Assembly (NCBI GenBank): GCA_905250075.1
Contig: CAJNOP010000028.1
Coordinates: 248,001 to 312,000 of the forward strand
DNA: 64,000 nucleotides
DNA from: Rotaria sp. Silwood1
Taxonomy: Eukaryota > Rotifera > Eurotatoria > Philodinida > Philodinidae
Direction: 5' to 3'
In this document: positions 22,749 to 35,087 of the stretch, in pieces
How positions within the stretch are numbered: position 1 is the stretch's first letter
Layout: each line of letters opens with the position of its first letter
Notes under the pieces: model-generated
What the model was told of the DNA's origin: nothing
What the model saw: the letters and a program-made list of their open reading frames with translations, nothing else
The model's database searches: none
Made by a program: the position numbers and the translations under genes

Positions 22749-24681
22749 TACTCTTTTGTTTTTTTAATAAGAGTAGCACACATTTTCATTTTATGACTAT
22801 ATTTTCACAGCTGTGATACTTCACGTGTTATTCCCATTTGTAAGAAAGTATATCATCATGTGCAAAGAATCTTTATTTTATAAAAATAAATCATCGAAAA
22901 TGTTTCTTTTTATATGAATCGTCATTATAGATTATATACGTAATTGTCTTGTTAATGTAAGTTTTTTTCTGTTGTATGTCATGTGAAAGTAATGTTACAA
23001 TTTGAATAAATGAAATAATTCAATGTTGAGTAATCGTCTTTCTTAGTAATTGATACCAATGAGAAAATTTCAAGACGAGAAAAAAACCTCGAAAAATTTC
23101 TTTCTTTATTTTCATACGTAAAGAAATGAACATTGCTGATTGTTTGATTTTCTTTGTTGATTAATGTTTGTATATGTATTTTGTTTAGAATATATATTTT
23201 TAATTGTTATTTAGTTTTGTCATATGTCAATAATCATAGCAGAGTACTCGAGATAATATTTATATAGATGATTATTTGTAAAATTCTTCTTCTAAAAAAT
23301 GAGTTATTGACACATAATAAACGTTTATCTTCATCAATTAAAAAAAAAACTCATCTATTGATTTGAGTTAATTATTCAAACATCAGTAGAATATTGTTAG
23401 AAATAGAATGATAGCATTCTTTATTGACAGTCTTGAATATATTTTCATACTAAAATGTTTGAAGAAGTCAAGGTCAATATCAATAACATGAGGCGTAGGT
23501 TTTATTTACACTACATGTATCCCTGGTATAATATATCTGATAGGTTTTGTCATTAGAAAACCTATCGTGACAACTCATAAACGAAAGCTGATTATGATCC
23601 ATCATTAGCTATTCAAGATAAATATCTTCACACGCTACATAAATGAATCATTATTCTGATGGCAATTTTCTAATTCTATTGCATGTTAAAGTTATATGAA
23701 TATTTTATGCATATTTAAGTATTGTGTATTTTATTGTCTCTATTTATGATGATATTATGAAGATGATCATTACTTATTTGATTCAATTGTGTTTTTTTGT
23801 TTTTGTTTTCTTGCAGAAAAGAACCTAACTGTAAGAAGAAAAATCGTTTAGATAGCTTGATTTAATGGTATTAAATAGCAAGAGAAAAGAAACACGATCC
23901 TATTTGATAGAAAAGTGAGTTAGGAAATTATTAAATCACTTACTAAGAAAATGTGCTGTTCATTTCAATCAACATCATGACTTGCGGATCGTGTTTGAAC
24001 GGCACTTTTTTTTTCGCCTGACTGCTGTTATTTTTACAAAGTTGCACGATAACAAAGCCAACATAGAGTAGCTTTGAGATAAAGCACTCAGTTCATTCGC
24101 TCGTCTGTCTTTTTTTTGTCGATCGACTAATATAGCCGAATCAAGAAACTATAAACAATCGCTCGGCTCAGTATGGATGCTCGATTCATGCCATGCTGTT
24201 GATAATGATGGTAAAAGAACATTATGATCAGTTTTCTTCGTATCTGTCTCTCCTTTCATCTCTCTCTCTCTCTTTTCCTACTCTATTTTATCCCATTCAA
24301 CAAGGTCGGATGCTTAAGAAAAAAAAGGGAACTTTTTGTCATCTACTGCTCATTCTTGTTCGTCTCATTTTTGTATTCCATTTCTTTTGCTGCCCTTCCC
24401 CCTCTCTCTCTCTCTCGTTTTCTTATTGTCGGTTTTTTTTAAATCGCTCTTCGTTGCTCTGCATAGCGCCCATGCGACTTCAAATATAGAGTGCAAAAGG
24501 CAAACAACAACAACGATCAAGTCAAACACATATACTCACAACATAATGAAATCATTTCCGTTAACTAGAGGTACAATTATAACCGTTACTGTAGTTCGTC
24601 ATATTTGTCTTTGATTATTGTTTGGATGTGTGCATGATTTTCTTCTTTCAACAACAATTAAACAAAATTTAAAATATTATT
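22749..24681. other. spacer between Orai B and KChIP
   Basis: Likely shared upstream region of the divergent Orai B and KChIP genes. A strong splice-acceptor-like tract ends at 23816 and may belong to an untranslated KChIP exon. CT-rich runs at 24256-24276 and 24402-24418 produce overlapping chance ORFs. No other gene is supported. Confidence 0.5.
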
Positions 24682-24775
24682 ATGAGCCATTTCGTACGAC
24701 AATCAACACTTAAAACAAAATTTGCTACAACATTTATATCCAGAACACGCAAATTCGTACGTGAAGGTCTTAAAG
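24682..24775 (+). other. KChIP first exon A
   Basis: Encodes 31 residues, basic and possibly amphipathic (MSHFVRQSTLKTKFATTFIS...), ending AAAG|GTAAGA in phase 1, as the common exon 2 (starting AC ACC GAT) needs. The long clean ORF and strong donor make it the best-supported N-terminus. Confidence 0.65.
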
Positions 24776-27700
24776 GTAAGAATAAATATATAAGTAAAAT
24801 AATCATTTTATATACTTGTGTAATTGACTTGAAGTTAAACAGATCGAAAGAAAAAATAAAGCTTATTTGTTATTACATTGACGCAATACAAAAAAAAAAA
24901 GAAATAAGAAACAAAAAAAAAGAATTTTTTTTTATTTATAGAAAAATTGAAAATATTTAAAGAAATATATTTGTTTAAGGAAAAGTTAGAAAACCAAGAT
25001 TATTTAATATTCATTAATAATAAAATAGCTTTGAGTATATACATTAGTAATCTGCAGCGAATACAGATGTTCTCGTCATTATCATGAATTAGTTTTACTA
25101 AAATAGAATTTTTTTTTCTTTTTCTTGTAACGGATATCCGGTTTAGATGATAATTATCGTTTTCAGATTTCTCTAATTTATTAAAATAAAATTGTTGATG
25201 TCAATATTCCATCAAATATAAAAAAATATATATATATTGAAATAAAAAGAAAATATTCAAAATTGTCGAAATATACTTAAGTTAGTGCTTTGTTAAGTAG
25301 ATCGACAGATGTTCATATAAAGTAGTAAACAATTGTTGATATACATCCATGTTAGTTCCAAATGACACTATACATAAGAAAATGATCAGATATTATTTTG
25401 ATTAAAATCGACAAACGGTAACAGTTGTTTGAGGAACATAGTAAAGCACTTCTGGTGTTGGCATATATATGTATATAAATAGACTTGAACTTTTATAATA
25501 TAATATATGGCTTTTAATTTAATATTGATTTATATATATATATATATATGCATATAAGTATGAATAAAAGAATATTTATCAATAATCGTCTTGTAATCGA
25601 AAGAACATAATTGACTCTCGACATTTCCTTCTTTAAAACAAGTACTTGTCGTCCTTTTTCGAAGAAGCTTTTCCTCAAGTGATTAATGTTAATTGTAGCA
25701 ATAGGATGAAAAAGCACTTATTTATATGTAATAGGAGAATACGACTAATATTATTTTGTGTCTACTTACTCATTCTCTCGAGGTAATGTCTTTTCTATGA
25801 GTTTTGTGTGCATCATGTATATGAAAACTAAATTGAGCAAAATAACAATAACTTCCTTTAATTTTTTTTCTTTCTCACTGAATGTTTTTCGTGCAAATGC
25901 ACATTGGAAAAATGAGGATCCTTGAACATGATATTATATATTTATGAACTGAATAATAGGTGAACTACTTTCATAGGAATTGCACTTCATCGGTCTGTAT
26001 AATTTTGTATCTCTCCTAGGAGAGAGAGAGAGTTTATGTTATTTTTTATTAGATGTTAGATGTTTTTTATTAAGATCCCATTGAAACATAGAGACTAAGA
26101 GGAATGAAGCACGATATACAAAGAAATTAAAAACATTTTCTTTGTTCTGTGTCTTCTTATTGTCATTTACTTTCAAGTTTTCTTTCGGAGTACTGCATAG
26201 ATTGAATTTCTTGAACTTGAACCCGAAAAACTTATTCGTCTATATATATACTAGACCAACTATTTCTATTGGATATATATGCATTCGAAAAAAAGCTTGC
26301 AACTTTTTCTAAAGGTATGAAATACACTTCGAACTGACATCAATTCAACAATAGTAGAGTATCGAGTATCTTATTTAAATTTTACTTAAACATTACGACA
26401 ATAATTTTGAGTTGTTTTATAAAAGTATTCAATTAACATTAACCATTAGTGTAGAGTTTCAAAGTCATAATATTTATGTTGACTTTTGTCACATATTTGA
26501 GAGAGATTGTCTCAGACGAAAGTATTTAGTTAACATCTGTTACTCATCAATCTTCCATTTATAGAAAGACTTGGAATGAAAACTATTTTTTTATATTCTT
26601 TCCAGAGCATGTCTACCAAAAGGGCAAAAGTCTTCAGACTGATTCAATCACTAGTACATTGAATGTTATAGGTTAATGATATTGAAAATTTTAATAAAAT
26701 AATAGAATAACATTGTCATGATTCCTTAATATCATCTAAGATAATATTACCCAAAATTTTATAGGTTTTTTCAAGTATGCTCATACTATGACTTACTTAT
26801 GTTCTAATGAATTGAGTCATAATATGGTAGGGACGAACGATAAGTTGTAAAATCGTTATCATATATGTATATAGATAATATGAGTTAGTAACTTTATGGC
26901 ATATTAATATTTATATCTATTGTTGATAAGTACTTAGAAAGCAGTAGATTGCATGAAACAGAATAAACTTAACACTTTATAAAGCTCCACCTGCAAGCGA
27001 AATATCCTAGTAAAAATCGTCTTTCCTTAGGTGTTTATATTATAGTAGATATATGAATATTACTGATTTTCATGTTTCAATAAATTCATACTAGTCTAGG
27101 TAATATAAGTTTTTATGTCAATAGCAACATGAGATCTTTCATATTTATCATTATCTAAAGTATGTGGTGATATGATGTTCTTCTTCAACATACAGATGTA
27201 CATATCTGTAAGACATACGATATTTCATAAATCATACGTACATGACTATTAATCACTTTTTTTTGTGTTTTGGTTATTAACGATTGGCATCTAAAAATGG
27301 GATGATAATGATAGTAAAGCAACAAAATAGAAAGAGAAAAGATGAAAAAAAAAGCCAGAAATACATTGGTAACTATTTCCAAGACTCTTCTGATATTAAA
27401 TCATGCAAATGACTATACGATGCATCTGAATAGACATGTCTGTCATTCGATCAGAGGTCAAATTACTACATTTAAAAGAAAAAGATTCTATATTGTTCGT
27501 TGACAGTCATCATAAATAATTCTTCATAGATCTTTTTGTTTTTATCATTCTATATCCGACAAAGAAAACAAAAAAAAAATTTTATTTTTTGATTATTAGT
27601 TTTTTCTTTAAACTTTCTTGATCAATTAAATTGATCATCGTTGATACATACCACTATATATATGTGGTAAGTTATTGATTTCTTTTTCTAGATTTTCTTC

Positions 27701-30700
27701 TTCTTTTTTTTTTAAATATAGTAAATAATAATACCTGATATATGTGAGTTTTTCTATTGCATATTTGTATGAATGAATGACATGTGTTGGTTTGTATATG
27801 ATGCTATTATTCTGCATCTTTCTTACCAAAAACAATCGCTTCGACAAAGATAAGAAATACTAAGAAGATTCTGAAGCATCTGCAAATATTTGCAGCTTCA
27901 AATATATTGATTGTTTTCTTTAATTACCTTTGTTCTTCTCTATCTTCTTCTTCTTGTTAACAATATTTCAAGAGAAAAATTATGGGTGTTGCTATGGTGA
28001 TCAGTGGACGAATGGGAACAAGTAAGTTACTTTTATTTTTTATAGAAGTAAAACCAAAAGAAAAACGAAAATGTACGCGTGTTTCTTTAAAAATTAAACT
28101 AATTCGACAAGAGAAAAAAAGGAAAAGAAAAGATAATCATGTTCGAGCATGCGCGCATACTATTCCGGAAATGTTTGTCTCGAGTAACATAACGTGTATA
28201 GGAAGTTCATCGATTGTGTTAATGTTGAATAGAACAAAAATTTATTTCTAATAGATAGGATTTGTTGAATATGGTGGCCTTAAGATACATTTGATATTAA
28301 ATCATAATACGCAAATTGACCTTTATTTCATTTCATTATTTTTTGACATTTACAATGATTTATTGTTGATATAACGTTTATCAATCGGTGTTTTTTTTCC
28401 TTTTCTTAATTATATATTAAAGTGTCAATGATTTATTCTTGTTTTGTGTTTTTCTTCGTTAAGAATAGTATTGTGTGAGAAGAAAAGAAAAGAAAATTTC
28501 TTTTCATAAATAGTTTATTAATAGATTAAGAAATAGGAGTCTATTAATAAGAAAAAGAAAAACTTCTCTTGGTTGTTTTTTTTTTTTACACCTCAGAAAT
28601 AATCTTCTTTTGAATAGAATAAGTATTAGAAGATATATGTCGATTTTTCATAGGTTTGAAAATAGTCGTTATAATAATGATAATTCGAATAGATTATAGA
28701 AGAAGAAAGAATCAATTTATTTAGATGAATAAATCTGTTTAAAATAATTAATAGAAAAGAAAAAAAAATTAATGAATATACATTTGTATATTTATATCGT
28801 TTATCTAGAAATGCTGATATTTATTGGCATATTTTTCAGAAAAGAAATTCATTCTTTATTTGATGTTGGATAGAAACAAGTTCAAAATATACATGTTCAA
28901 TTATTTATTGTCTTGAGTAATATATATATGTCTGTTAGTTACTTATTAGAAAGTTAGTCTTCTGTCAAAAAAAAAAAAAAAAAACTTCAAATGTCTCTAT
29001 TTCATTTATAGATGAATAAGTTTCTTTATATTTTACATGTTAAGTACATAGCCATGTTATATATATTAACATGACACGCCTCTTGTTCGTTTTGTATGGA
29101 AAATTTGTCCCTTTTGACTGCTCGATTGGCGAGTTGTTTATCTGTCAATTACGCTAACTGCATTATTTGTATATATGAGCACAGCAACTGATAGATGAAT
29201 GCTGATGTATGATTGCTTTAAAAATAATAGTAACAGTTAGAGATAATGATGAGTTATCTGTCCATAAATTAAGTTTGTTTCATCACTTTACTTTATCATT
29301 ATCTATATTATGAAAATATAAACCATGTGCACAATCATTCTTATATGACATTTTATAGAATAGCATGCATATATTATATATTATATATATATATAGATAT
29401 ATATACATCTATTCTGACAAGGAGGATTCTAACGTCACGACTAGTATATAATATCATGCATTTTCTCGCGTTTTTCCTTTTTTTTTTTTTTTTCTAACAT
29501 ACACAATCTAGTCTCTAGTCTTCTCGTCAACCATTAATCTTTTTAGAGTTGAGAACGAACGAGCGAGATATAGCCAAGTGAATGAAGAATGTGCGCAACT
29601 AAGAACGACAATGGAAGAGCGAGAAAAAAGTTTTTTTGCATCTGAAGAAGAAATCTATTTACTGTGCCATATTCTTTCTATTCGTCCGAAAGATAACAAA
29701 GCTGGATTTAGAAAAAAAAAAAAAAAAAAGCGTTGAAGAGAATCTTTTACTATGTTCGATACTTTGACGTATAGTCTGTCAATTCTGTCATCATTACTCT
29801 TATTGAACACATAGTCAGTTTACTTCATTCAACATTCATTATCATCAGAATTATGATTGAGGTTGAGCATTTTTCCATTTTTTTTTTTCTTTCGTATTCT
29901 TCGCTTTCTTTTTTTCTTTCTCAATATAATATCGTGTACACGAATAGAGAGAGAGAAACACGCTTTTTTTGTTTGAGACAAAAAAGACACTCAAAATGTC
30001 ATTTTTCCATCCCTCTCTCCTCTATGTCTCGAGAAAAGCAAACGGTTTCTTCACGGACGACGACAACGATAACAACATGACATTCTACTCTCGCCTTTTC
30101 TCAATCATCATCAATGCCCAGACCACCCACATTTTTCTAAAATCTTCTTTTTTTTTTCTCTTCATTTTCGTACAATGTGCTATGAATAATTGATTACCGA
30201 CGACTATAACAAATTTTCCTATCTAGAAAAGACGATTATTTTAGATACAGAAGAAAAAAAAAAATAAGAAAAAGAACCAGAGAAAACCATAAGAAGAAAT
30301 GGCACAATCGTTATTTTGATCCATAGGAGAAAAGAATCGATTAGTTATAACTTATTATTATATAAATAATATAGACATATATATATTGTCCAAGTCTTCT
30401 AAACAATGAACTCGAACCATTTAATATTGTAAAAGTCGTATGGATGATCGACGATGGACGAGTATTCTTCGTCCGTCTGCTGTAAGTTCTTCTTTATATT
30501 TGTTTTTTTCCTCAGTTATTTTTTTTTATTTGATTCGTATTTGTACCAAACCTAATTATTATCCGAGAATCTTCAGAGATTTCATATGTGTGTACGTGTC
30601 ATCGAACTAATTGGCAATTTACTATACGACTAAATCTATATATGTGCCTATATATGTTGTTATTAAGAGAACGAGAAAAAGGAAAGAAAATTAAAAATGA

Positions 30701-32282
30701 TAAAAACATGCATTTTAAAAATGTTTAGGAAAAATAACATATATTTAGAATAGTTTATGTATCTATTCTAATAATAAATCATGATATATAGTTTTTTGTT
30801 AAGTGCACAGTTGTATATTTGGCGCCATTCGCAAAAATGTGCTTCAATGGCATGCATATTTATCTCATCAGTAAAAAATAGAAATGATATAGATACATAT
30901 TGTCTCCATATAAACATTGACATAATCATTATTGTCAAGAGAAAAGGATGAGGCCAATTTATTCTTGCTGTTTATGATATAGAAACAAAGGACGAAAGAG
31001 AAAGTAATATTGATTTTATCCTTGAAATGAATTTAGTATCATGAAAAAAAAGAAAGATGATAATGATCACTAATTTATTATCTATGTTATCATGTTTGAA
31101 ATTATAATGAGTTTGATGATAGCAGAGCTATTAACGAGAAATTATAGAATCGTTCTTTTGTTTTTTTTTTTGTTTGTTTTTATTGTTTTATTGTAATGAA
31201 ATATAAAAATAGGTTAGATTAATAACGAGCAGATGGTTATTGTGAAGATAAAAATATGTAATCAGTGTGTTTGATAATTTTTGTGCAAAGAATTAGGTTT
31301 TGTCTTTGTCAAACATTCTCCAACAGAGAAAATGCCAAAAAAATTAAGTAAGATAATAAACTGCTTAGATGAAAAATAACTCTGAAGTCTTCAAGCTTTG
31401 AAAAAGCAATAAAAATTAATTAAAAAAAAAATTCTATATTTAGACACCGATTACGATGATGATGGATTAGAACCATTCAAACGTTACAAACCACGCAGTC
31501 TTGATGAATTAGCAAGTCGAACAAAGTTTAGTAAAAAAGAAATTCAACTTATATATCAAGGTTTCAAACAAGAGTGTCCGTCCGGTATGAATTATATTTA
31601 ATTATTTTTCTTTTTCTTTTTGTTTTTGTTTTTGTACGAATCAAAAAAAAAACAATATCTCTTTTATCAAGGTTTTGTTAATGAAGAAACATTTAAACAT
31701 ATATATGGACAATTTTTCCCATTTGGTGATACATCATCATATGCACGTCTTGTTTTTGCAACATTTGATTTACGGTCGTCAGGTTGTGTAACATTTGAAG
31801 ATTTTCTTATTTGTTTATCAACATTATGTCGTGGTACACTTGAAGATCGACTTCGATGGATATTTACCTTATATGATACTAAAAAATCTGGCAAAATCAC
31901 CCGAGATGTAAGTTATAAATTTAAAATACAAGAAGAAAAAAAAAGAGAATCAAACTAATTAATCAATAAAAAAAAAACATTTTTTCTTATTTTTATAGGA
32001 TTTTCACATTATTGTTTGTGCTGTTTATTCATTACTTGGAAATGTTTCAACTCCTTGTTGTGATCTGGAAACTGTTCAACAACATACATCTACTGTCTTT
32101 CAACGATTTGACAAATTACATCATGGTTATATAACAATGGAAGATTTTATGTCGTTTTGTTTAAATGTAAAAATAAAGATAAAAGAATTTATTTATTAGA
32201 AAAAAAAAAAACATCAAGTTTTGAATCTATTTAGGATCCAACTATAATTCAATCAATTGATGCCCTACGAACAATTGTGTGA
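24682..32282 (+). CDS. KCNIP: Kv-channel-interacting protein (KChIP/calsenilin type) calcium sensor
   Basis: Neuronal calcium-sensor family protein that in other animals binds the N-terminus of Kv4 potassium channels. Common exons: 31444-31584, 31672-31907, 31999-32166 and 32235-32282. With first exon 24682-24775 the product is 228 aa; other candidate first exons at 27982 and 30454 give 210 or 206 aa. The body matches KChIPs closely: KFSKKEIQLIYQGFKQECPS, GFVNEETFKHIYGQFFPFGD, FEDFLICLSTLCRGTLEDRL, and the C-terminus near DALRTIV. The EF-hand loops lack usual ligands: DLRSSGCVTFED, DTKKSGKITRDD and DKLHHGYITMED have no acid at position 3 or 5 and Asp in place of Glu at 12. The first intron spans over 6 kb. 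Homology is clear; calcium binding is doubtful. Confidence 0.92.
27619..27637. repeat. 19-bp palindrome
   Basis: TGATCAATT-A-AATTGATCA is a perfect inverted repeat with a one-base centre, about 350 bp upstream of KChIP exon B. Confidence 0.7.
27880..27895. promoter_or_regulatory. 16-bp perfect palindrome upstream of KChIP exon B
   Basis: CTGCAAATATTTGCAG, nested in a looser GAAGC...GCTTC repeat, lies 87 bp before the exon B start codon. The placement suggests a dimeric transcription-factor site, but no factor is identified. Confidence 0.35.
27982..28021 (+). other. KChIP first exon B
   Basis: Encodes MGVAMVISGRMGT plus one base, with donor A|GTAAGT in phase 1. It resembles the vertebrate KChIP1 start MGAVMGT, including a Gly2 that could be myristoylated, although position 6 is not the preferred Ser/Thr. 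Confidence 0.55.
28252..31443. other. KChIP intronic region
   Basis: Apart from exon C, this stretch holds homopolymers (poly-A near 28968-28984 and 29710-29728), a TA run at 29375-29405, and overlapping T-rich chance ORFs at 29853-30193. No gene is supported. Confidence 0.5.
30454..30481 (+). other. KChIP first exon C (tentative)
   Basis: ATG at 30454 gives MDEYSSSVC and a phase-1 T|GTAAGT donor that fits exon 2. Two earlier out-of-phase ATGs (30440, 30444) precede it, so this exon is less certain than A and B. Confidence 0.35.
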
Positions 32283-32608
32283 TCATCATCTATCTTTCTC
32301 AATTTTCATTCCGTCGTCGATGTGTGCTTTTCTCTTTTGTTTTTTCGTCATTTCGTTTAAACCTTCTAATATCTTACCATCGAAAAGTATTCTTTTTCTT
32401 TAATTGATGTTGTACACGCAGAAATCAAAGAAATCTATAGTTATTAAACAATAATGACTAATGCAATTTATTAGATGAGTCATATTAATATTATTTCTAC
32501 ATCACATAGGTGTGGTTGTGTGTATATCTGTATCTGTTTTTCTTTTTCTACTTCAGTTAAAATAATCGTCGATTTATTTTGTTTGTTAATAAAAACCAGT
32601 AACCTAAA

Positions 32609-33118
32609 ATGAATTTTTCTTATAATACATCAAAATCATTATCATCAATTTCTATTTATCATAATTCACATTTTTCACTTGATGATATTGAATCCGTACT
32701 TGAGCCTTTATTTGGAAGTTATTATGGTATTGAACAACTACGTACCATAATTTCTAGTGCGGATGATATATGGTGTGTTTATGATAGAGAAAACAATAAT
32801 TATGTTGCTTGTGCACTTGTACAAAGCTTTCATACAGATAAAGTGCTCTATGTGAACTTATTTGGTGTTGAACAATCTCATCAAGGTCAAGGTATTGGCA
32901 CACTTCTACTGAAAAAAATGAAAAGCTGGGGACGAAAAAAAAATTATTCTGCGATTATCTTACATACACAAGTAAATAATTATAAAGCAATTGGATTATA
33001 TGAAAAAGTTGGATTTATTAAACAATATTATGCAAAAAACTTTTTTCCTCCACGTGGATTTCTTTCATTTTTCCAATATCATGAACCAGATGCATATCAG
33101 ATGATTTTATATTTGTAA
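32609..33118 (+). CDS. GNAT-family N-acetyltransferase, 169 aa
   Basis: Single-exon acetyl-CoA-dependent acetyltransferase; substrate unknown. The acetyl-CoA-binding motif A reads VEQSHQGQGIGTLLLKKM (Q-x-x-G-x-G near residues 94-102), preceded by the beta-strand KVLYVNLFGV. The second conserved part, NNYKAIGLYEKVGF, is the typical GNAT helix-strand with an alkyl-binding Tyr. The length fits the family. It starts 327 bp after KChIP on the same strand and has an AATAAA-like signal just after the stop. It has no introns, unlike most neighbours; that could mean retroposition or acquisition, but base composition does not stand out. Confidence 0.82.
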   Translation: MNFSYNTSKSLSSISIYHNSHFSLDDIESVLEPLFGSYYGIEQLRTIISSADDIWCVYDRENNNYVACALVQSFHTDKVLYVNLFGVEQSHQGQGIGTLLLKKMKSWGRKKNYSAIILHTQVNNYKAIGLYEKVGFIKQYYAKNFFPPRGFLSFFQYHEPDAYQMILYL

Positions 33119-33505
33119 CAAGAAAATTTTTTCTTTTCTTAATAAAAAAAAAAAACTTTTATTTACTTATATATGATTGACAATGACTACGATCTGAATG
33201 ATACCAGAATATTAATATACTTCGCAATAACTATGTTAAATTTGTTGTACATTTTGAAATAAAAACATCCGAGAAGAAAGTGAAACAAAGATAGTTTATT
33301 CACAGATCAAAACAGTTGCTATTCTTCATTTAAATGTTCATCTAATGAATAAATCGAGTTTCATATTCAATTCTTTCCACATGATGTGTCAAAGTCACCT
33401 TGAAACTAGATGACGAGTCAAAAGAATTCACTGAAGCGTAAACAATAGTCAATTATCATGAATATAATATTCTTTTTTTATATTGATACTTGAAGCAAAA
33501 TATAA
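33119..33505. other. spacer
   Basis: AT-rich, poly-A tract after the GNAT gene; nothing else recognised. Confidence 0.5.
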
Positions 33506-35087
33506 ATGGATACCCCAATAGTACTCACATTTTCTATAAAACTTGTATCAAATTCAACAATAATTCGTTCAATAGTTTTGAAAGAATATTTTTCAAAATT
33601 AACATCAAATGTTGAAGTACTTTATCCCACACAAATTCATTGTGGTCTTTTATTATGTAAATCTAAACGAAGTAAATTGAAAATATTTATTTATTTTATT
33701 GTACTTTTTTTTTGCATATAAAGTTTTATATTTTTTTTTATATTAGCGGAAGAAAAAATTTTAAATATGCGTCATGTACTTTCGAATGGATCAACAATTC
33801 ATTTATCTCGTTTAACTTGTTCATTATTTCAACAAATAAAATGTACAATAAGTGGACAAATTATGCAATTAAATGACATAAGTACATTATTTCAACAATG
33901 TTTACCATTTCTACATGCTTCCGGTTTTGATTTGATTATATTTTTTCTTTTTATTATTGTAAATTTTTTTTTCTTTCAAGATGGAAAAGTTCAAGTAAAT
34001 CCTGATAAATCAATTGTATTGGAAGGTCATATATTTGTTTTAAATTCTATTCATTCATTTCTTATTAACAAAATATCTAAAACAGAGCAAACAAATAACA
34101 CAAATGCATCAGAATCATTAAATTTACATAGTAACAATATAAATATTAACGTTATGAGTGGAAAATTGCTTGAACAAAATGTTGATAGTATTATGTAAGT
34201 TTTCTGTTTTTTATTAATATAAATTTTCTTATTTTATATTCTATTAAAAGAATTCCAATGTCTGATAAATATAAAATTCATAAAGCATTCGAGAGACAAA
34301 TACAATCATTGGATGGTACAAATATTTTTAATTATTTTAAAGAATTAAAAATAAAAACTACACATGCTCATGAAGGAGATGTAAGTTTTTTAATTGAAAT
34401 ATTCAAACAAATGAAAGAAAAATAATTTAAATTTAATTAATAGGTTATTTTATTACCAAATCATGGATTAAAAATTCCAGCAAAAGTTCTTATCTTTTTT
34501 ATTGCTCCACGTATATCAAAAGATGAAGCTATAAAAGATAAATCAGTGATTGATGCATTTCAACCAATATATGAAAAATTAATTTATGATGCTTTACAAA
34601 CTATTGAGCAAAATAATATAACAAGTATTGCAATGCCTCTTCTTGAACCACATGGTAAATACTGAAATTGATATATAATATTTTTTTTTTTTGTTTCTAA
34701 TAATATTTAAGTTTTTTCTTTTTTCTAGTTAAAATTGGCTCTGAAAGACGTTATGCTAATGAAATGACTTTTCGCGCAATGATTAGTGCTATTCGACAAT
34801 ATTCTCAAAATTCATCAATTACATTAAAACGAATTATAATTGTTGATCATCAAATACAAATAAAACGTATGAGTAAACGTGTGGAAAAATATCAAAAACA
34901 ACTTCAAAAACCAATATCACATAATAATAATAATAATATTGATCTTAATACAGGTGATAGACATTCATTTGCGTATATATTTGGTGTACCAAAAATATCA
35001 GAAGTAACATCAAGTGCAAGTGATACTGATGATGATATTGAACCAGAAGATTATCAACTTCCTTATAAACATCATTCAATAATTTAA
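33506..35087 (+). CDS. macro-domain-like protein, possibly PARP14/DTX3L-like, 413 aa
   Basis: Six exons: 33506-33656, 33747-33923, 33981-34194, 34251-34380, 34444-34654 and 34729-35087, all phases consistent, 413 aa. The C-terminal half (about residues 215-340) follows the macro-domain pattern: GDVILLPNHGLKIPAKVLIF, a helix with IYDALQTIEQNNITSIAMPL, then FRAMISAIRQY and LKRIIIVDH. The N-terminal half has an RRM-like strand-helix pattern (VLKEYFSKL) and a KH-like piece (KSIVLEGHIFVLNSIHSFL), as in PARP14 or DTX3L, though no catalytic ART or RING part follows. The end is Asp-rich. It probably binds ADP-ribose or acts as a scaffold, but the glycine loops are poor. Intron 2 (33924-33980) is 57 nt, in frame and stop-free. 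Confidence 0.55.

Noticed and set aside
24193-24614. Overlapping ORFs upstream of KChIP
   Set aside because: CT-repeat-driven Ser/Leu-rich text in three frames; no homology features.
29853-30193. Overlapping Phe/Ser-rich ORFs in the KChIP intron
   Set aside because: T-rich low complexity; no conserved pattern.
32609-33118. Horizontal transfer of the intronless GNAT gene
   Set aside because: Only the lack of introns hints at it; base and codon use match neighbours and GNAT genes are often short. A tree would be needed.
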